Assembly: GCA_030407315.1 (NCBI GenBank) | Contig: JALQPE010002454.1 | Location: forward strand, 1 to 64,000 | DNA: 64,000 nucleotides | Source: Asparagopsis taxiformis | Lineage: Eukaryota; Rhodophyta; Florideophyceae; Bonnemaisoniales; Bonnemaisoniaceae | Direction: 5' to 3' | Part shown: one piece after another, positions 1 through 9,640 of the stretch | Layout of the letters: each line of letters starts with the position of its first letter | Numbering within the stretch: position 1 is the stretch's first letter | Notes under the pieces: generated by a model | Seen by the model: only the letters and a program-made list of their open reading frames with translations | What the model was told of the DNA's origin: nothing | Database searches by the model: none | Position numbers and translations under genes: made by a program

Positions 1-1341
1 GAGGAGACGGTGGGATCATTTTCCTCTGCCCTCACGACGCTGTGTATCTTCGAGAGCTGCACGCGCTGTCTAGTAACCGTGTGCAGCGTTTTCGCGAATT
101 CTGTGTGTAGGGAGATGAGAAATATTGCGGGTGCCGTCTGGGGCGGTCTGTGGGGAGGGGTGAAGAGAGTATTTTGTCGTTAGCCAGTGCTAACTGCCTG
201 CGGAGATCATGTCGACTGGTCGCGGAGGTACAGCTTGTTGCCGAGTACTTCCCAGTTTTGTCTGGAATGATGTGGCTCTTGTAACCTTCGGTGCGGAAAT
301 GTGTTTCGACCATGGAAGCGGTAACGTGGCGACATTCTTCTACGGTGCGAAACGGCGCTGTTGAACTTTTCCTAGGGAGAATGCGGGTCTTGTAGGATGG
401 TGATGACTTCGCTCACGCGGCCGAGCGCCGGCCTTGTATCGAGGGTTGTGAGACTGGCGGCGGGGATTGCACGAGGAGGTCTGCGCGGGAGGGGGTTGAG
501 GTTGGTGGCAGTGAAGCGTCACAGGGTGAGTCGCTGGAGGAAGCACGAACAGATTCTGGGTCTGGGGAGCTGGTTTGCGGGGAATCATGGTCGCCGTTTC
601 GAGCAGGCTCATGGGTGACGGCAGGGACACGAGCGTTGTTGAAATGTTGGGGAGAGGGGTTGAAACGGTAGCGACACGTTCGCTCATGCAGCGCGAGCAT
701 AAGCTCTACGCAGTAGTAGAAGCACCCTTCTACTTGCATTCCATGTCGAGTTTTGACGCAAAAGGGAGGATTGCGAGCTGAACAGGGGAGACTGTGCCGT
801 CCAGATGCGACCAATTTTATTTTGTGGTGCTTTCGAGACTTGGAAATGTAACGTGTTCCGTAGTTTTTTTGGGTAGTAGTTTTGTGCGCACTCAGCTGAC
901 ATCCCAACGGTGGAATTTACCGAGAGTTCAATCATTTCCAACTGTTACATCACATTGCGTGCTGGCAACGTGTGCATGGAAGGACGAACGACTGCCCTGG
1001 GAGATGAATTTTCAATTAATTCATTTGTAATAATAAACTTTTTTATTTCCAACTTCGTGGAATCTGAATGTGCTTTACAGCGGATATGCCACAGATCATG
1101 TAAGGAAAGCAAATGGATTCTCATATATATGATTATATGTTTATATTCGTTGTTCTCGATCCGGATCTCTTTGTTCGGGAATCAGAGACCATGGCTTGGG
1201 CCATACTCAATCTCACTGCCGGCGATGATTTCGAGTATGCACAGCAAGACTTAAGCGGACGCAGAAAGCTGTCCGGTCGACGCCGCAGGCTCCACTCCGC
1301 CCTCATCACACCGACTGATCTTCTTTGACCGACTTTGCTTT
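1..1341. other. No supported gene
   Basis: Only short overlapping open frames occur here on both strands, with no recognisable protein. The sequence shifts from GC-rich (about 1-800) to AT-rich (about 1000-1180). A 5' or 3' piece of a spliced gene cannot be excluded, but I see nothing that supports one. Confidence 0.5.
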
Positions 1342-1379
1342 GTACGTGCGCGAATCTTGATCAAGATTCGCGCACGTAC
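1342..1379. repeat. 38-bp perfect palindrome
   Basis: Two 19-bp arms (GTACGTGCGCGAATCTTGA and its exact reverse complement) abut with no spacer. It sits just upstream of the repeat array that begins near 1433. The function is unknown; it could be a cruciform-forming site or the scar of an inverted duplication. Confidence 0.85.
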
Positions 1380-1432
1380 CTTCGTTCCATCCTCTACCCT
1401 CGAGGGTATGCGTTGAGGGAAGCGTGGGTTTT

Positions 1433-2585
1433 GAGTTCTGACTATTTCCGTTGATGCGATATTTTTCATGGGAAGCCTGTTGACTGATGGTGTGTATTGA
1501 GCGGAGGATGGAAGAGAGGTACGTGAAGTTTTGAAAGTATGCTGTGAGGGAAGGTTGATTTTGAGTCTGACTGTTGTGGTTGATTCCGATGTTGTGTAGA
1601 TGATGCAGGAATGTTGATGACGGAAGGTAAGTTTCATTGAGTGCCAAGATGTGCTTTGCGAAGATATGGACTGCTGACTATGATTATTGTTAATTGCAAG
1701 GTTTTTGGATCATGGTTTGTATTGTGTGTAGGATGGATGAGAGGTACATTTGCGAGTTCTCAGGGTATGTAGCGAGGGAAACGTTGTTTTCAATCTGACT
1801 GTTGCGATTGAATCCGATGTTGCGTAGGTGATGGAGGAATAGTGATGACGGAAGGTAAGTCACATTGGGCGCCCAGACCGGTTTGTGCGAAGATGCGGAA
1901 TGCTGACTACTTTTCTTGGCTACACGATTACGTGATTTATGGTTTTTATTGTGTGCAGGATGGAACAGGTAAAGTAAGTGTGCGAGTTTAAAGTAAGCAG
2001 CGAGGGAGGTTGGTTTTAGTCTGACTATTCCGTTGATGCGATATTTTTCATTGGAAGCCTATTGAGTCATGGTGTGTATTGTGTGGAGCGAAGGTAAGTG
2101 TGCGTTTTGAAAGTATGCTGTGATGGAAGGGGGTTTTGAGTCTGACTGTTGTGGTTGATTCGATGTTGGTAGATGATGCAGAATGTTGATGACAGAAGGT
2201 AAGTTTTACTGAGCACCAAGACTTGTTTTGCGAAGATATGGACTGCTGACTTTGATTATTCATTGCAGGTTTTTTGGATCATGGTTTGTATTTTGTGTAG
2301 GATGGATGATTCAGTCATCCTCTCGGAGAGTGTAAGTAAGGGAGTTTCTAGGATATCTGTCGTGGTAAGCGTTGCTTTTGAGTCTGACTGTTGTGGTTGA
2401 TTCTGATGTTTGTGTATGTGATGCAGGAGTGGTGAAGCAGGAACGGCAGGACTGAAGGAGAGTGAAGAAGGGATGTAGGAAGATGGGGAATGAAGCTGTG
2501 AGGTGTTTCTGGTATGTGTATATTTTGGGGCATACGATAGAAGTGAGAGTGCGTTTCAAGTGGTGTAAGATTTTGCTGACCATGT
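1433..2585 (+). repeat. Duplicated array of splice-site-like repeat units
   Basis: A block of about 575 bp (1433-2009) recurs with divergence at 2010-2585. Each block holds subunits that open with a motif close to TTTTGAGTCTGACTGTTG (near 1560, 1790, 2010, 2135 and 2375). Several units contain short stretches bounded by AG on the left and GGTAAG or GGTAC on the right, for example TGCAG then 18 nt then GTAAGT near 1611-1640. This looks like tiny exons between introns of about 100 nt, but no protein of any length can be read through. It could be a decayed spliced gene, a noncoding RNA locus or a satellite. Confidence 0.6.
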
Positions 2586-3009
2586 TCGTGTTTGATGTCT
2601 TGATGATTTAATGGGCTGGGGTGGTGTCGAGGAAAGCGGGGATGGTATTGGGAAGGAGCGTATTTTTTGTAATCTAGGTCGTGAGGGTTCTTGCAGTATG
2701 TGCGGATGGTGGTGCATGGCGTTCGGATGGTAGGGAGAACGCGATAGTGAGGGAGATGGGTGATCGACGATATGCTGACAGGTATTTTGTATTCTGGCTG
2801 GATACGTATTTCCGTTCTAACGGTATTTTTCCTATTCTAACGTATTTATTTCCTATTCTGACCAGATATGTATTCCCTATTCTAGAGAGACGTATTGTAT
2901 ACGAGCAGTTTCCTAAATGAGAGAATAAAATACTCCGATATGGGCCCTGAATTTACCATCCGCTGTAATATTCTTCCCTCCCGGTTTTCGCTGATATATT
3001 GTATACTGG
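2586..3009. other. No supported gene; short AT-rich repeats
   Basis: No gene is supported. From about 2785 to 2890 there are loose direct repeats around TATTCTAACGTATTT and TTCCTATTCT, leading into the iteron-like array. Confidence 0.5.
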
Positions 3010-3476
3010 ATGTCGGTCCTAGTATTCCGCCATATGTACTAGAGAAAGTGATGTCGGGTCCTAGTATTCCGCCATATGTACTAGAGAAAGTGGATGTCGG
3101 GTCCTAGTATTCCGCAAACGTACTAGAGAAAGTGGATGTCGGGTCCTAGTATTCCGCCATATGTACTAGAGAAAGTGGATGTCGGGTCCTAGTATTCCGC
3201 CAAACGTACTAGAGAAAGTGGATGTCGGGTCCTAGTATTCCGCCATATGTACTAGAGAAAGTGGATGTCGGGTCCTAGTATTCCGCCATATGTACTAGAG
3301 AAAGTGGATGTCGGGTCCTAGTATCCGCCATATGTACTAGAGAAAGTGGATGTCGGGTCCTAGTATTCCGCCAACGTACTAGAGAAAGTGGATGTCGGTC
3401 CTAGTATTCCGCCATAGTACTAGAGAAAGTGGATGTCGGGCCCTAGTATTCCGCCATATGTACTAGAGTAAGTGGA
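3010..3476. repeat. Iteron-like tandem array, 11 copies of about 43 bp
   Basis: Eleven head-to-tail copies of a 40-44-bp unit occur, consensus GATGTCGGGTCCTAGTATTC then CGCCATATGTACTAGAGAAAG. Each unit carries the dyad CTAGTA...TACTAG with a spacer of about 12 nt. Copies differ by small indels in the spacer (CCATATGT, CCAAACGT, CAAACGT) and by GTCGG against GTCGGG. There are no unique spacers, so this is not a CRISPR array. The array runs straight into a hairpin (3475-3519) and then into the truncated oxygenase-like reading frame. Confidence 0.9.
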
Positions 3477-3590
3477 CGTCCGCATCCAAAAATTTTATTT
3501 TTTTTTGGACGCGGACGTTCATTTGTTCTAGTAAATCTCGGGGCCGACTAGGACCCGTACTAGAGAGACTGGACGTCCGCGCCACTTCCG
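3474..3590. repeat. Inverted repeat following the iteron array
   Basis: ACGTCCGC (within 3475-3483) is matched by GCGGACGT at 3511-3518 across an A/T-rich loop. GGACGTCCGC appears again near 3573-3583, next to an inverted piece of the iteron (ACTAGGACCC near 3548). The iteron consensus is therefore present in both orientations here. Confidence 0.65.
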
Positions 3591-3595
3591 AAAAC

Positions 3596-4036
3596 ACAGA
3601 CGTTGGAAGAGAAGAAGCGGTGGTGTTTCCAGAAACGGGTCTTCGTCTGATTTTGACCGCAGAAGGTAGTCAGGAGCAACTTATGCATACCGATGTTCCC
3701 GTCCGTGAGGGAACTGGAACTGGTCCTCTCAACTCGCCATCATATTTCATGATGGCTGCTGGTGCGGATGGGTTCATCATTCGTATCGCCAAGTTCAGCC
3801 ATGTGTGCCTAAGTCATCCAGCGAAAGACAAGTACCGCGTGCCAGTGACGAACGTGCGCATCCCACCGTATTCCCTGCTTGTATGCCGAACGGACGTGTA
3901 TCACGGAGGAATGGGATTCGCGGAGGGTCGTTCTTCGGTGAGGTACCAGCATCCTATCCGGTCCCATCTATCACTGCGAACTTCCAGGGAGAAGTTGCTA
4001 CAGCCTCCCTTCAATTTCAACTACTGGAGCGTTTAG
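3596..4036 (+). pseudogene. 5'-truncated copy of the oxygenase-like domain
   Basis: The open frame matches only the C-terminal domain of the large protein encoded at 5822-9133. Shared blocks include FPxTGLRL, HTD, SPSYFMM, GADGF, SHVCL, PPYS and VYHGGMGF against LYHYGVGF, with roughly half of the residues the same by eye. Homology starts abruptly right after the hairpin that ends the iteron array. No ATG lies upstream in frame and the ParB-like part is absent. The HxD...H pattern expected of a 2-oxoglutarate/Fe(II) oxygenase fold is kept. It is probably a gene fragment left by rearrangement; the frame is still open, so the loss is recent or the piece is under some constraint. Confidence 0.7.
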
Positions 4037-4264
4037 ATATCTGATGAAATTAGTTCTTAATAGCATTCTATGGCAGGCATCAAGGCCGCCTTCAAGTAAA
4101 CGATGAAAGTTAGGCTAGTACATGACGTTTGCGTATGTAGACGGGTCAGGAGATATACAATACTCAATTTAATATGAGAAGGGGAGGAACTATGGTGGGC
4201 ACTACTAGAATAGAACAAGGTAATATCGCAGTCGTCTTTGGTTGCAACATTGAGGTGAGGAAGG

Positions 4265-4520
4265 CTTACAGATGATGCAGTTCCGCTGGGGTGCTGACAG
4301 CAAAGTCATCGTTACGATGACTTTGCTGTAATGATTTGATTTCTTACAGCAAAGTCATCGTAACGATGACTTTGCTGTAAGAAATCAAATCATTACAGCG
4401 GCCACAATTTTTACCGGGTAAAAAATTCTTGCTGATTTTTTACCCGGTAAAATTTTCTCACCACTGTAATCAAACCTTTCCTTACAGCAAAGTCATCGTA
4501 ACGATGACTTTGCTGTAAGC
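4265..4520. repeat. Left palindrome cluster
   Basis: Three copies of the palindrome ACAGCAAAGTCATCG-nnn-CGATGACTTTGCTGT lie at 4297-4329, 4344-4380 and 4482-4518. Around the middle copy the symmetry extends to a 75-bp near-perfect palindrome (4325-4399, 36-bp arms, 3-nt centre). Between copies are a second palindromic motif (TTACCGGGTAAA, TTACCCGGTAAA) and the linker CTGTAAT. The same modules reappear at 5094-5300 and 9600-10005. Confidence 0.9.
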
Positions 4521-4605
4521 ATCCCGGGTAAACGGCTTCGGCTGTAAGCGGTTGGGAGTTTCGTCCGTCTCCCACCCTGGGAAGGGTGAGAAGGGAAGTG
4601 TGGAG
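4519..4605 (+). repeat. Inverted copy of the segment at 9555-9640
   Basis: The stretch GGTAAACGGCTTCGGCTGTA...GAGTTTCGTC...CTCCCA...AAGGGTGAGAAG...GAAGTGT is, with substitutions, the reverse complement of 9555-9640. The two copies lie in opposite orientation either side of the large gene at 5822-9133, as expected for terminal or subterminal inverted repeats. Confidence 0.65.
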
Positions 4606-5093
4606 CCGGGAACATCGTACAACGATGGTTTGGACGGCTGTTGACGGCTCTGGGGAGCACTCTGCGTCGTGCAAGCCTGGTTTGCGCTGGCTGCACTACC
4701 TGGTATTGAACGGTTCTGTGCGCAAAGTTTACTCATGAAGGAGGTAGGGTGTTGTGTACCACACCAACCATAGTTACTAACATTTGCAGTGTACTCTAGT
4801 GATGTAATTATTATTCTAGTTTCTAACTATACAATGATATTAAGTAAGTCAGATGTGCACAGAGCATGGCTAAGCCTAGCACGGTAGAGAAAGATGGAAG
4901 AAAGATTGAAGGGTAGGCATGCAGAAGTATGAAGGCAGCAGTATGTGTAGACTATGGCAGTGGTAAGAAAATATTTCATGCACCAAAGGGTGGGCAGAGT
5001 GACATTAGAGACGTGGTGTGTAGGGGGAAGGTAGGTGGAGATGATGAAGGAGGACAACAGAAATGAGAGCGAGGGTTGAGACCAACGGCTTAC
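4606..5093. other. No supported gene between palindrome clusters
   Basis: Short open frames exist on both strands, but nothing recognisable. Confidence 0.45.
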
Positions 5094-5300
5094 AGATGGA
5101 GCAGTTTACCAGGGATGCTTACAGCAAAGTCATCGTAACGATGACTTTGCTGTCAGGAAACAAAACATTACAGTAGCCATGATTTCTTTACCCGGTAAAA
5201 AAATTCCTGGCCTCTGTAATGAAACCTTTCCTTACAGCAAAGTCATCGTAACGATGGCTTTGCTGTAAGGATCCTTGGTAAACTGCCTGAGCTGTAATTG
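5094..5300. repeat. Second palindrome cluster
   Basis: Two further copies of the palindrome are present, at 5121-5153 (ending CTGTCA) and 5232-5268 (one arm mismatch, GATGG). The order of surrounding modules, CTTACAGATG...GCAGTT then palindrome, TTACCCGGTAAA, CTGTAATGAAACC, palindrome, repeats the layout of 4265-4520. The cluster ends about 200 bp before the possible start of the ParB/oxygenase gene. Confidence 0.85.
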
Positions 5301-5821
5301 TCGTACAACGAAAAGTGATGTGGAAGGTTCGGATTGGTCAACCGCTGAATATCATTACCAGGGTGTATACTAATAGGAATATGTCAGTTCTCTAAGTTTC
5401 GCCTATCTTACTCAGCTTACGCAGCAAAACAGCTTGTCGTTCAGATCTTCTTCTCTCTTTCTCAATCTTTCACTCTTTCCTCATTTCTTCACCACAGCAA
5501 TGGCTCAACAATCCCCCAACGCTTTCGACCGGCAGGTGCGCTCTGCCAGCCGCCGTGACAACGATTCTCCCACTCCTTCTCCCTCTCCTTCTCCTTCTCT
5601 GGCCCCCCTGTCCCCATGGACGTTTCGAAGCTGCTGCAGCGCTGACCCAGCTCAGCCCAGCACCTAAGCCCGTCCCCTCCCCCCCTTCCGCTTCCGATCC
5701 CGCGGTTGTCCCGACAATCGACGCTGGCGTTCCCGCAACTCCGCTTCCGGCTCAATCTGCCGAAGCGGCGCCAGCCGTCGAGGGATCTGGTGCTCCTCTG
5801 CCTAGCTCGCCTGCTCCGGAC

Positions 5822-8800
5822 ATGATCATCGCGCCCGGCAGCGACTTGGCAGAGGATGCGGAGAAGGTCGATGATCACAACGCTCGTGACATCGTACCGA
5901 ACAAGCCTCTCCGCAGCACCAGGCTGGCCTACCCTGGCACAGTGCCCATCCCGGTGGATGTGGACTATGACATAAGTCCGGAGAGCTGCCGAAACATTCC
6001 AGTCTTCATTTCCCCTCTGGATGTTTCTCCTCCGGCAGTCGTGTCCAGGGTGGTCAGGCCGCATCGCGTTGATGAGTTGAAGAAAACGTTTCTCACTCAG
6101 GGATTTTCCGTGATTGCTTCACGCGTGTCCGTCTGCGAGGTGATTGATTCCAATGCCAAAGTCCGACTGCAATACGTCGATGGATCTCACCGAGTGACCG
6201 CGTTGAAGGCCATTCTCGAGTCGGCTGGACCTGTTCCTGCGAAGGACAGTCCAGAGTGGGAGGAGTTTGTCAAGTCTGACATCTACCGTCGCTTTGGAAC
6301 TATTCCAGTCGACTTTCTCCTCCCACCGACTCGGCTTGGCCGGGATGTCTTCTGCTCCGAAGAAGTACTCCCGCTTTCACGGCTGATGAACTTCCACACC
6401 CACAATGTCAGCGAGGTAACAGTTGCTGACAATGTGTGCTCTGTGATGGAGTTCATCAATATCCACCGCCTGGGAAAGAAGAAGATCGAGCCGACCGTTC
6501 AATACATTAAAGAACGGAAAGCGCTGAGCTGGATTCGTCCGAGACAGCTCATGCGCTACGTCTCGATCGCGCGAGGGTTCAAGACCATTGAAAGCCCTGC
6601 TTTCAAATACTGGTCGAGCATCCCGAACAGGCCGGAGTTCGTTCAATTTTCTTCCACAGAGGATCTGGCTGGGTGTACGGTGAACTTGTTGTTCAATGGG
6701 TCGTTCAGGAGTGCTCCGGATGTACAGAAGTGTTTCATCCTGGAGATGACGGCGCGCTACACTTGTAGCCGTCGGTCGGCCGGGCTGAAACCGTACTCGG
6801 TTGGTACCATTGGGCAGGAATGGATTGCTGGTTTGTTGGAAATCTTCGGGTACGTGAAGGAGGTGGCCGAGTACTGGAACGTGTCGGATGTGATGAGGAT
6901 GCTGGATGGCTCAATTCCCAGCGTGGGTGACCCGAGCAAGAGCTTCGACATTCGCTCGCGCGTTGTCGAAGTTCTTGCTCAGATGGTCCCCAAGAAGGGG
7001 TGCTGGGCAGACTTCCGTCCCAAGGAAGGCCCCCCCGATGGTTACAAGTCGGAGAACATTTTTCCCCGTAAGAAGTCTGTCTTCGGGAAGGACGCCAGGA
7101 AAATGCTCCTGCGCGTCACTGGGTACCGCGACATGATTATGCGGAAACGCTTTCACGCGATGTACCCAGACATCCCACATGCTGCGCTCCCAGCCACATG
7201 TGGTGATGATGCCCCCATCCCTTCCTCTTCCAATTCCTTGCCCATCCCTTCATCCTCCATTCCTTTGCCCCCACCACCTCAACTGGAATCTTCCAGCGAT
7301 TCCGAGGTTGCCCCTGTTCCTGTCTCTACCCCTGCCGTGTCGGCATCCTCCCCTGCGGTGACCCCGGTCAAGCCGACTGCGCGTGGTCCCCAGGATGGCA
7401 GCGAACGCTCTGGTCCAGTTTCCCACGCCGGGACTGGTACCCCCAACCGTCCTGTCCAAGCCGCGCAGGAGCAGGTCTCACCGGCTTCGCAGCCTGAGCC
7501 TGCGACTCCGGCTGCCGAGCAGCACCCTGCTGCTCCGGCCCCCGCTGTCGAAGCTTCCCGTTCTGCATCTGCTAGCAGTTCGGGAAGCTCCAGCGATGAC
7601 AGTTTCGTCCCTTCACCATCCGGTGGGGTTGGACAGAAGACGGTTGCAGGGATTTCGACGGAGGGCCCTACTCCCGAGAATGTGGTCGAGGGCAGCAGTG
7701 CGAAGGGCGGTGCAGATCCTGACGAAGATATCATTGAAGTCAGTGATTCTGCACCGCCCGGAGTGGAAACTTCTGGGAGGAAAGTGATGCCCAGAAGGAG
7801 TACCCGCCTGCAAGCGAGTCGTTCCGGTCGTGGTGGAACGGCGGGTGGTGCTGTGGAGGTCGTCGAGCTGGAGAGCGCCCCCGAGGATGCGGGTGAAAAC
7901 TCCATCCTCGGGAAGCGTAACTTGGAAGCCGCTTCTGCGACGCCCGAGCCTTCTACCAAAAAGAGAAGGCTCGGTGAGACTTCATCAAAGTCGTCGTCAA
8001 AGAAATCCAAGTCGGCTTCCCGAGGTCGCTCTCGGGAGCCGGTTCTCCAGTTCGACGACGCCCAGGAGAATCCCATTCCCGACAGTACCGTCGATGAGAA
8101 TGTGGCCGCCGTTCTCCCCAGCGCAATTGCGTCTGGCAGCCGGATGAAGTACTATATCGAAAGTACGACGGTGGAGACGGTTCGGGCGGAAATGAGGGCG
8201 GCAGCATTCCAGGCAGCTGCATCGCCGGGTGCTGAGGATACGGTGGTGGACAGGTACTTTGCGGTGAAGAAGGCATTGTTGGAAAACTTGGGGGTTATTG
8301 TTATGGAAGGCCTGTTGGCATCGTCCACGGCTGGTAATGCGACGCATGAGTTGTTCGGACACTTCGCTAGGCAGTTCCCGCTGGTTGAGGAGGTTGAAAA
8401 ACCCTCCCAGCAGTCTGATTCTAACGATGACGACAGGGAGCCCCAGGACGAGCCGCCAGCTTTCGCAAAGCCCGGATTCGATCCTTCGCCGTGGCAGTTC
8501 ATCCACAACGTGGGTGATGCGAAGGACCGCATGGATGGTGGTCGTGGGCGCCTCACTCTGCCGCGGCGTGAGTTGTGCGACAAGTTGGAGGAGGAAAATT
8601 TGGATATGTATAAGAACAAGTTGGTGGCAGAGCTTGCTCTTGGTGTTTGTGCGGAGTTTCTCAAGCTGGGAATGGAGGGTGAGGATCCTGTCTTCTTCCC
8701 GAAGACAGGATTGCGGCTGCTTCTTACAGCAGATGGGGCTGCGGACCAGGATGGGCACACGGACTTCAAGGTAACGACGAATAGTGTTGGAAGTCCTACC

Positions 8801-9133
8801 AAGTCTCCATCATATTTCATGATGTCGAGCGGAGCCGATGGGTTCTTTATAGTAGTTGCCCCTTATAGTCATGTATGCCTGGTCAATCCGGACGCCGATA
8901 TGTGGAAGGTTCCCATTCATAGGCTTTATGTGCCACCCTATTCCGTATTGGTTGGTCGCGGTGACCTTTATCATTACGGGGTCGGCTTCAAGCGCGGAGA
9001 TATGCCTGCGGGCGAAAAGCTAGTCTATGGCCTGCCCACGCGCGGCCACATCTACTTGAAGACGGAGAAGGACGTCCTCACGGACCACATCCACACCGTC
9101 GAATATTACAAGTACGATAGGAGCAATAGATAG
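5822..9133 (+). CDS. ParB-like domain protein with C-terminal 2OG/Fe(II) oxygenase-like domain
   Basis: Numbered from the ATG at 5822 (1,103 residues). Residues about 79-135 resemble the ParB/sulfiredoxin-type fold, with the signature DGSHR at 120-124. A helical middle part follows. Residues about 460-850 are Pro/Ser/Ala-rich and acidic, with a SUMO-interaction-type stretch (EDIIEVSDS) and basic KKRR and KSSSKKSK tracts fitting nuclear location. The C-terminal domain has HTD (979-981), LYHYGVGF (His 1051) and a downstream Arg near 1074, the HxD...H...R order of the 2-oxoglutarate/Fe(II) oxygenase barrel. The start is uncertain. The frame is open upstream to 5555 but begins there with GTG, while an ATG at 5500 in good context opens another frame that ends at 5667. 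A slip in the CTCCTT tract (5575-5600) or a missed intron may separate them. Substrate unknown; DNA, RNA or protein oxidation is inference. Confidence 0.7.
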   Translation: MIIAPGSDLAEDAEKVDDHNARDIVPNKPLRSTRLAYPGTVPIPVDVDYDISPESCRNIPVFISPLDVSPPAVVSRVVRPHRVDELKKTFLTQGFSVIASRVSVCEVIDSNAKVRLQYVDGSHRVTALKAILESAGPVPAKDSPEWEEFVKSDIYRRFGTIPVDFLLPPTRLGRDVFCSEEVLPLSRLMNFHTHNVSEVTVADNVCSVMEFINIHRLGKKKIEPTVQYIKERKALSWIRPRQLMRYVSIARGFKTIESPAFKYWSSIPNRPEFVQFSSTEDLAGCTVNLLFNGSFRSAPDVQKCFILEMTARYTCSRRSAGLKPYSVGTIGQEWIAGLLEIFGYVKEVAEYWNVSDVMRMLDGSIPSVGDPSKSFDIRSRVVEVLAQMVPKKGCWADFRPKEGPPDGYKSENIFPRKKSVFGKDARKMLLRVTGYRDMIMRKRFHAMYPDIPHAALPATCGDDAPIPSSSNSLPIPSSSIPLPPPPQLESSSDSEVAPVPVSTPAVSASSPAVTPVKPTARGPQDGSERSGPVSHAGTGTPNRPVQAAQEQVSPASQPEPATPAAEQHPAAPAPAVEASRSASASSSGSSSDDSFVPSPSGGVGQKTVAGISTEGPTPENVVEGSSAKGGADPDEDIIEVSDSAPPGVETSGRKVMPRRSTRLQASRSGRGGTAGGAVEVVELESAPEDAGENSILGKRNLEAASATPEPSTKKRRLGETSSKSSSKKSKSASRGRSREPVLQFDDAQENPIPDSTVDENVAAVLPSAIASGSRMKYYIESTTVETVRAEMRAAAFQAAASPGAEDTVVDRYFAVKKALLENLGVIVMEGLLASSTAGNATHELFGHFARQFPLVEEVEKPSQQSDSNDDDREPQDEPPAFAKPGFDPSPWQFIHNVGDAKDRMDGGRGRLTLPRRELCDKLEEENLDMYKNKLVAELALGVCAEFLKLGMEGEDPVFFPKTGLRLLLTADGAADQDGHTDFKVTTNSVGSPTKSPSYFMMSSGADGFFIVVAPYSHVCLVNPDADMWKVPIHRLYVPPYSVLVGRGDLYHYGVGFKRGDMPAGEKLVYGLPTRGHIYLKTEKDVLTDHIHTVEYYKYDRSNR

Positions 9134-9554
9134 CATAACAGAAGCATTAAAACCTATACTACTGTTCCCTGCTAAAAAGTTCTGTCTTTCTCATCTCAAC
9201 ATTGTTATCTTAGCCCACTTTTCGGTTTTCATCTATACATCTGGCCTTCATCTCATAGTTTAGTGCTACTCAGCAGATTGCTTGCTACTTTTTAATATTA
9301 GTCGACAACGTTGTATGATTTTACTAGCTAGGCCGTAGGGGGAGACTAGTTTCAACCCTTGACAACGCGCACATTTCGACTACGAGAGCCGTCACTGTGA
9401 TAAATTATTGGTAGAATTTTCGTCTATCTTCCCACCTACACTAGGCTACCTATATATATACAGGGTATACCCAGAACAGAGACCACGTGAGGTAAAATAC
9501 TCCTGAGAGCTGCTCACAGCCGTACAGACCTTTGCTGAGCAATTTTCCCGACTT
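9134..9554. other. 3' flank with TATA-like run
   Basis: No gene is seen. The alternating run TATATATATA at 9451-9460 is the only promoter-like motif. It lies about 130 bp before the right palindrome cluster and has no clear open reading frame downstream. Confidence 0.4.
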
Positions 9555-9640
9555 CACACTTCGCTTCTCACCTTTACTAAGATGGGAGAACGACGAAACT
9601 CTCTGCTGCTTACAGCCGAAGCCGTTTACCAGGGTTCCTT
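9555..9640 (-). repeat. Inverted copy of the segment at 4519-4605
   Basis: This is the reverse-complement partner of 4519-4605, including CACTTCGCTTCTCACC, GGGAGAACGACGAAACTC and TTACAGCCGAAGCCGTTTAC. It leads directly into the right palindrome cluster, as the left copy leads out of the left cluster. Confidence 0.65.

Noticed and set aside
397..907. Overlapping frames of 73-164 codons on both strands near the window start
   Set aside because: They are typical of GC-rich noncoding DNA; no domain, no consistent start context and mutual overlap.
3010..3476. CRISPR-like appearance of the direct repeats
   Set aside because: The units are contiguous with no unique spacers, differ by small indels and lie in nuclear eukaryotic DNA; a minisatellite or iteron array fits better.
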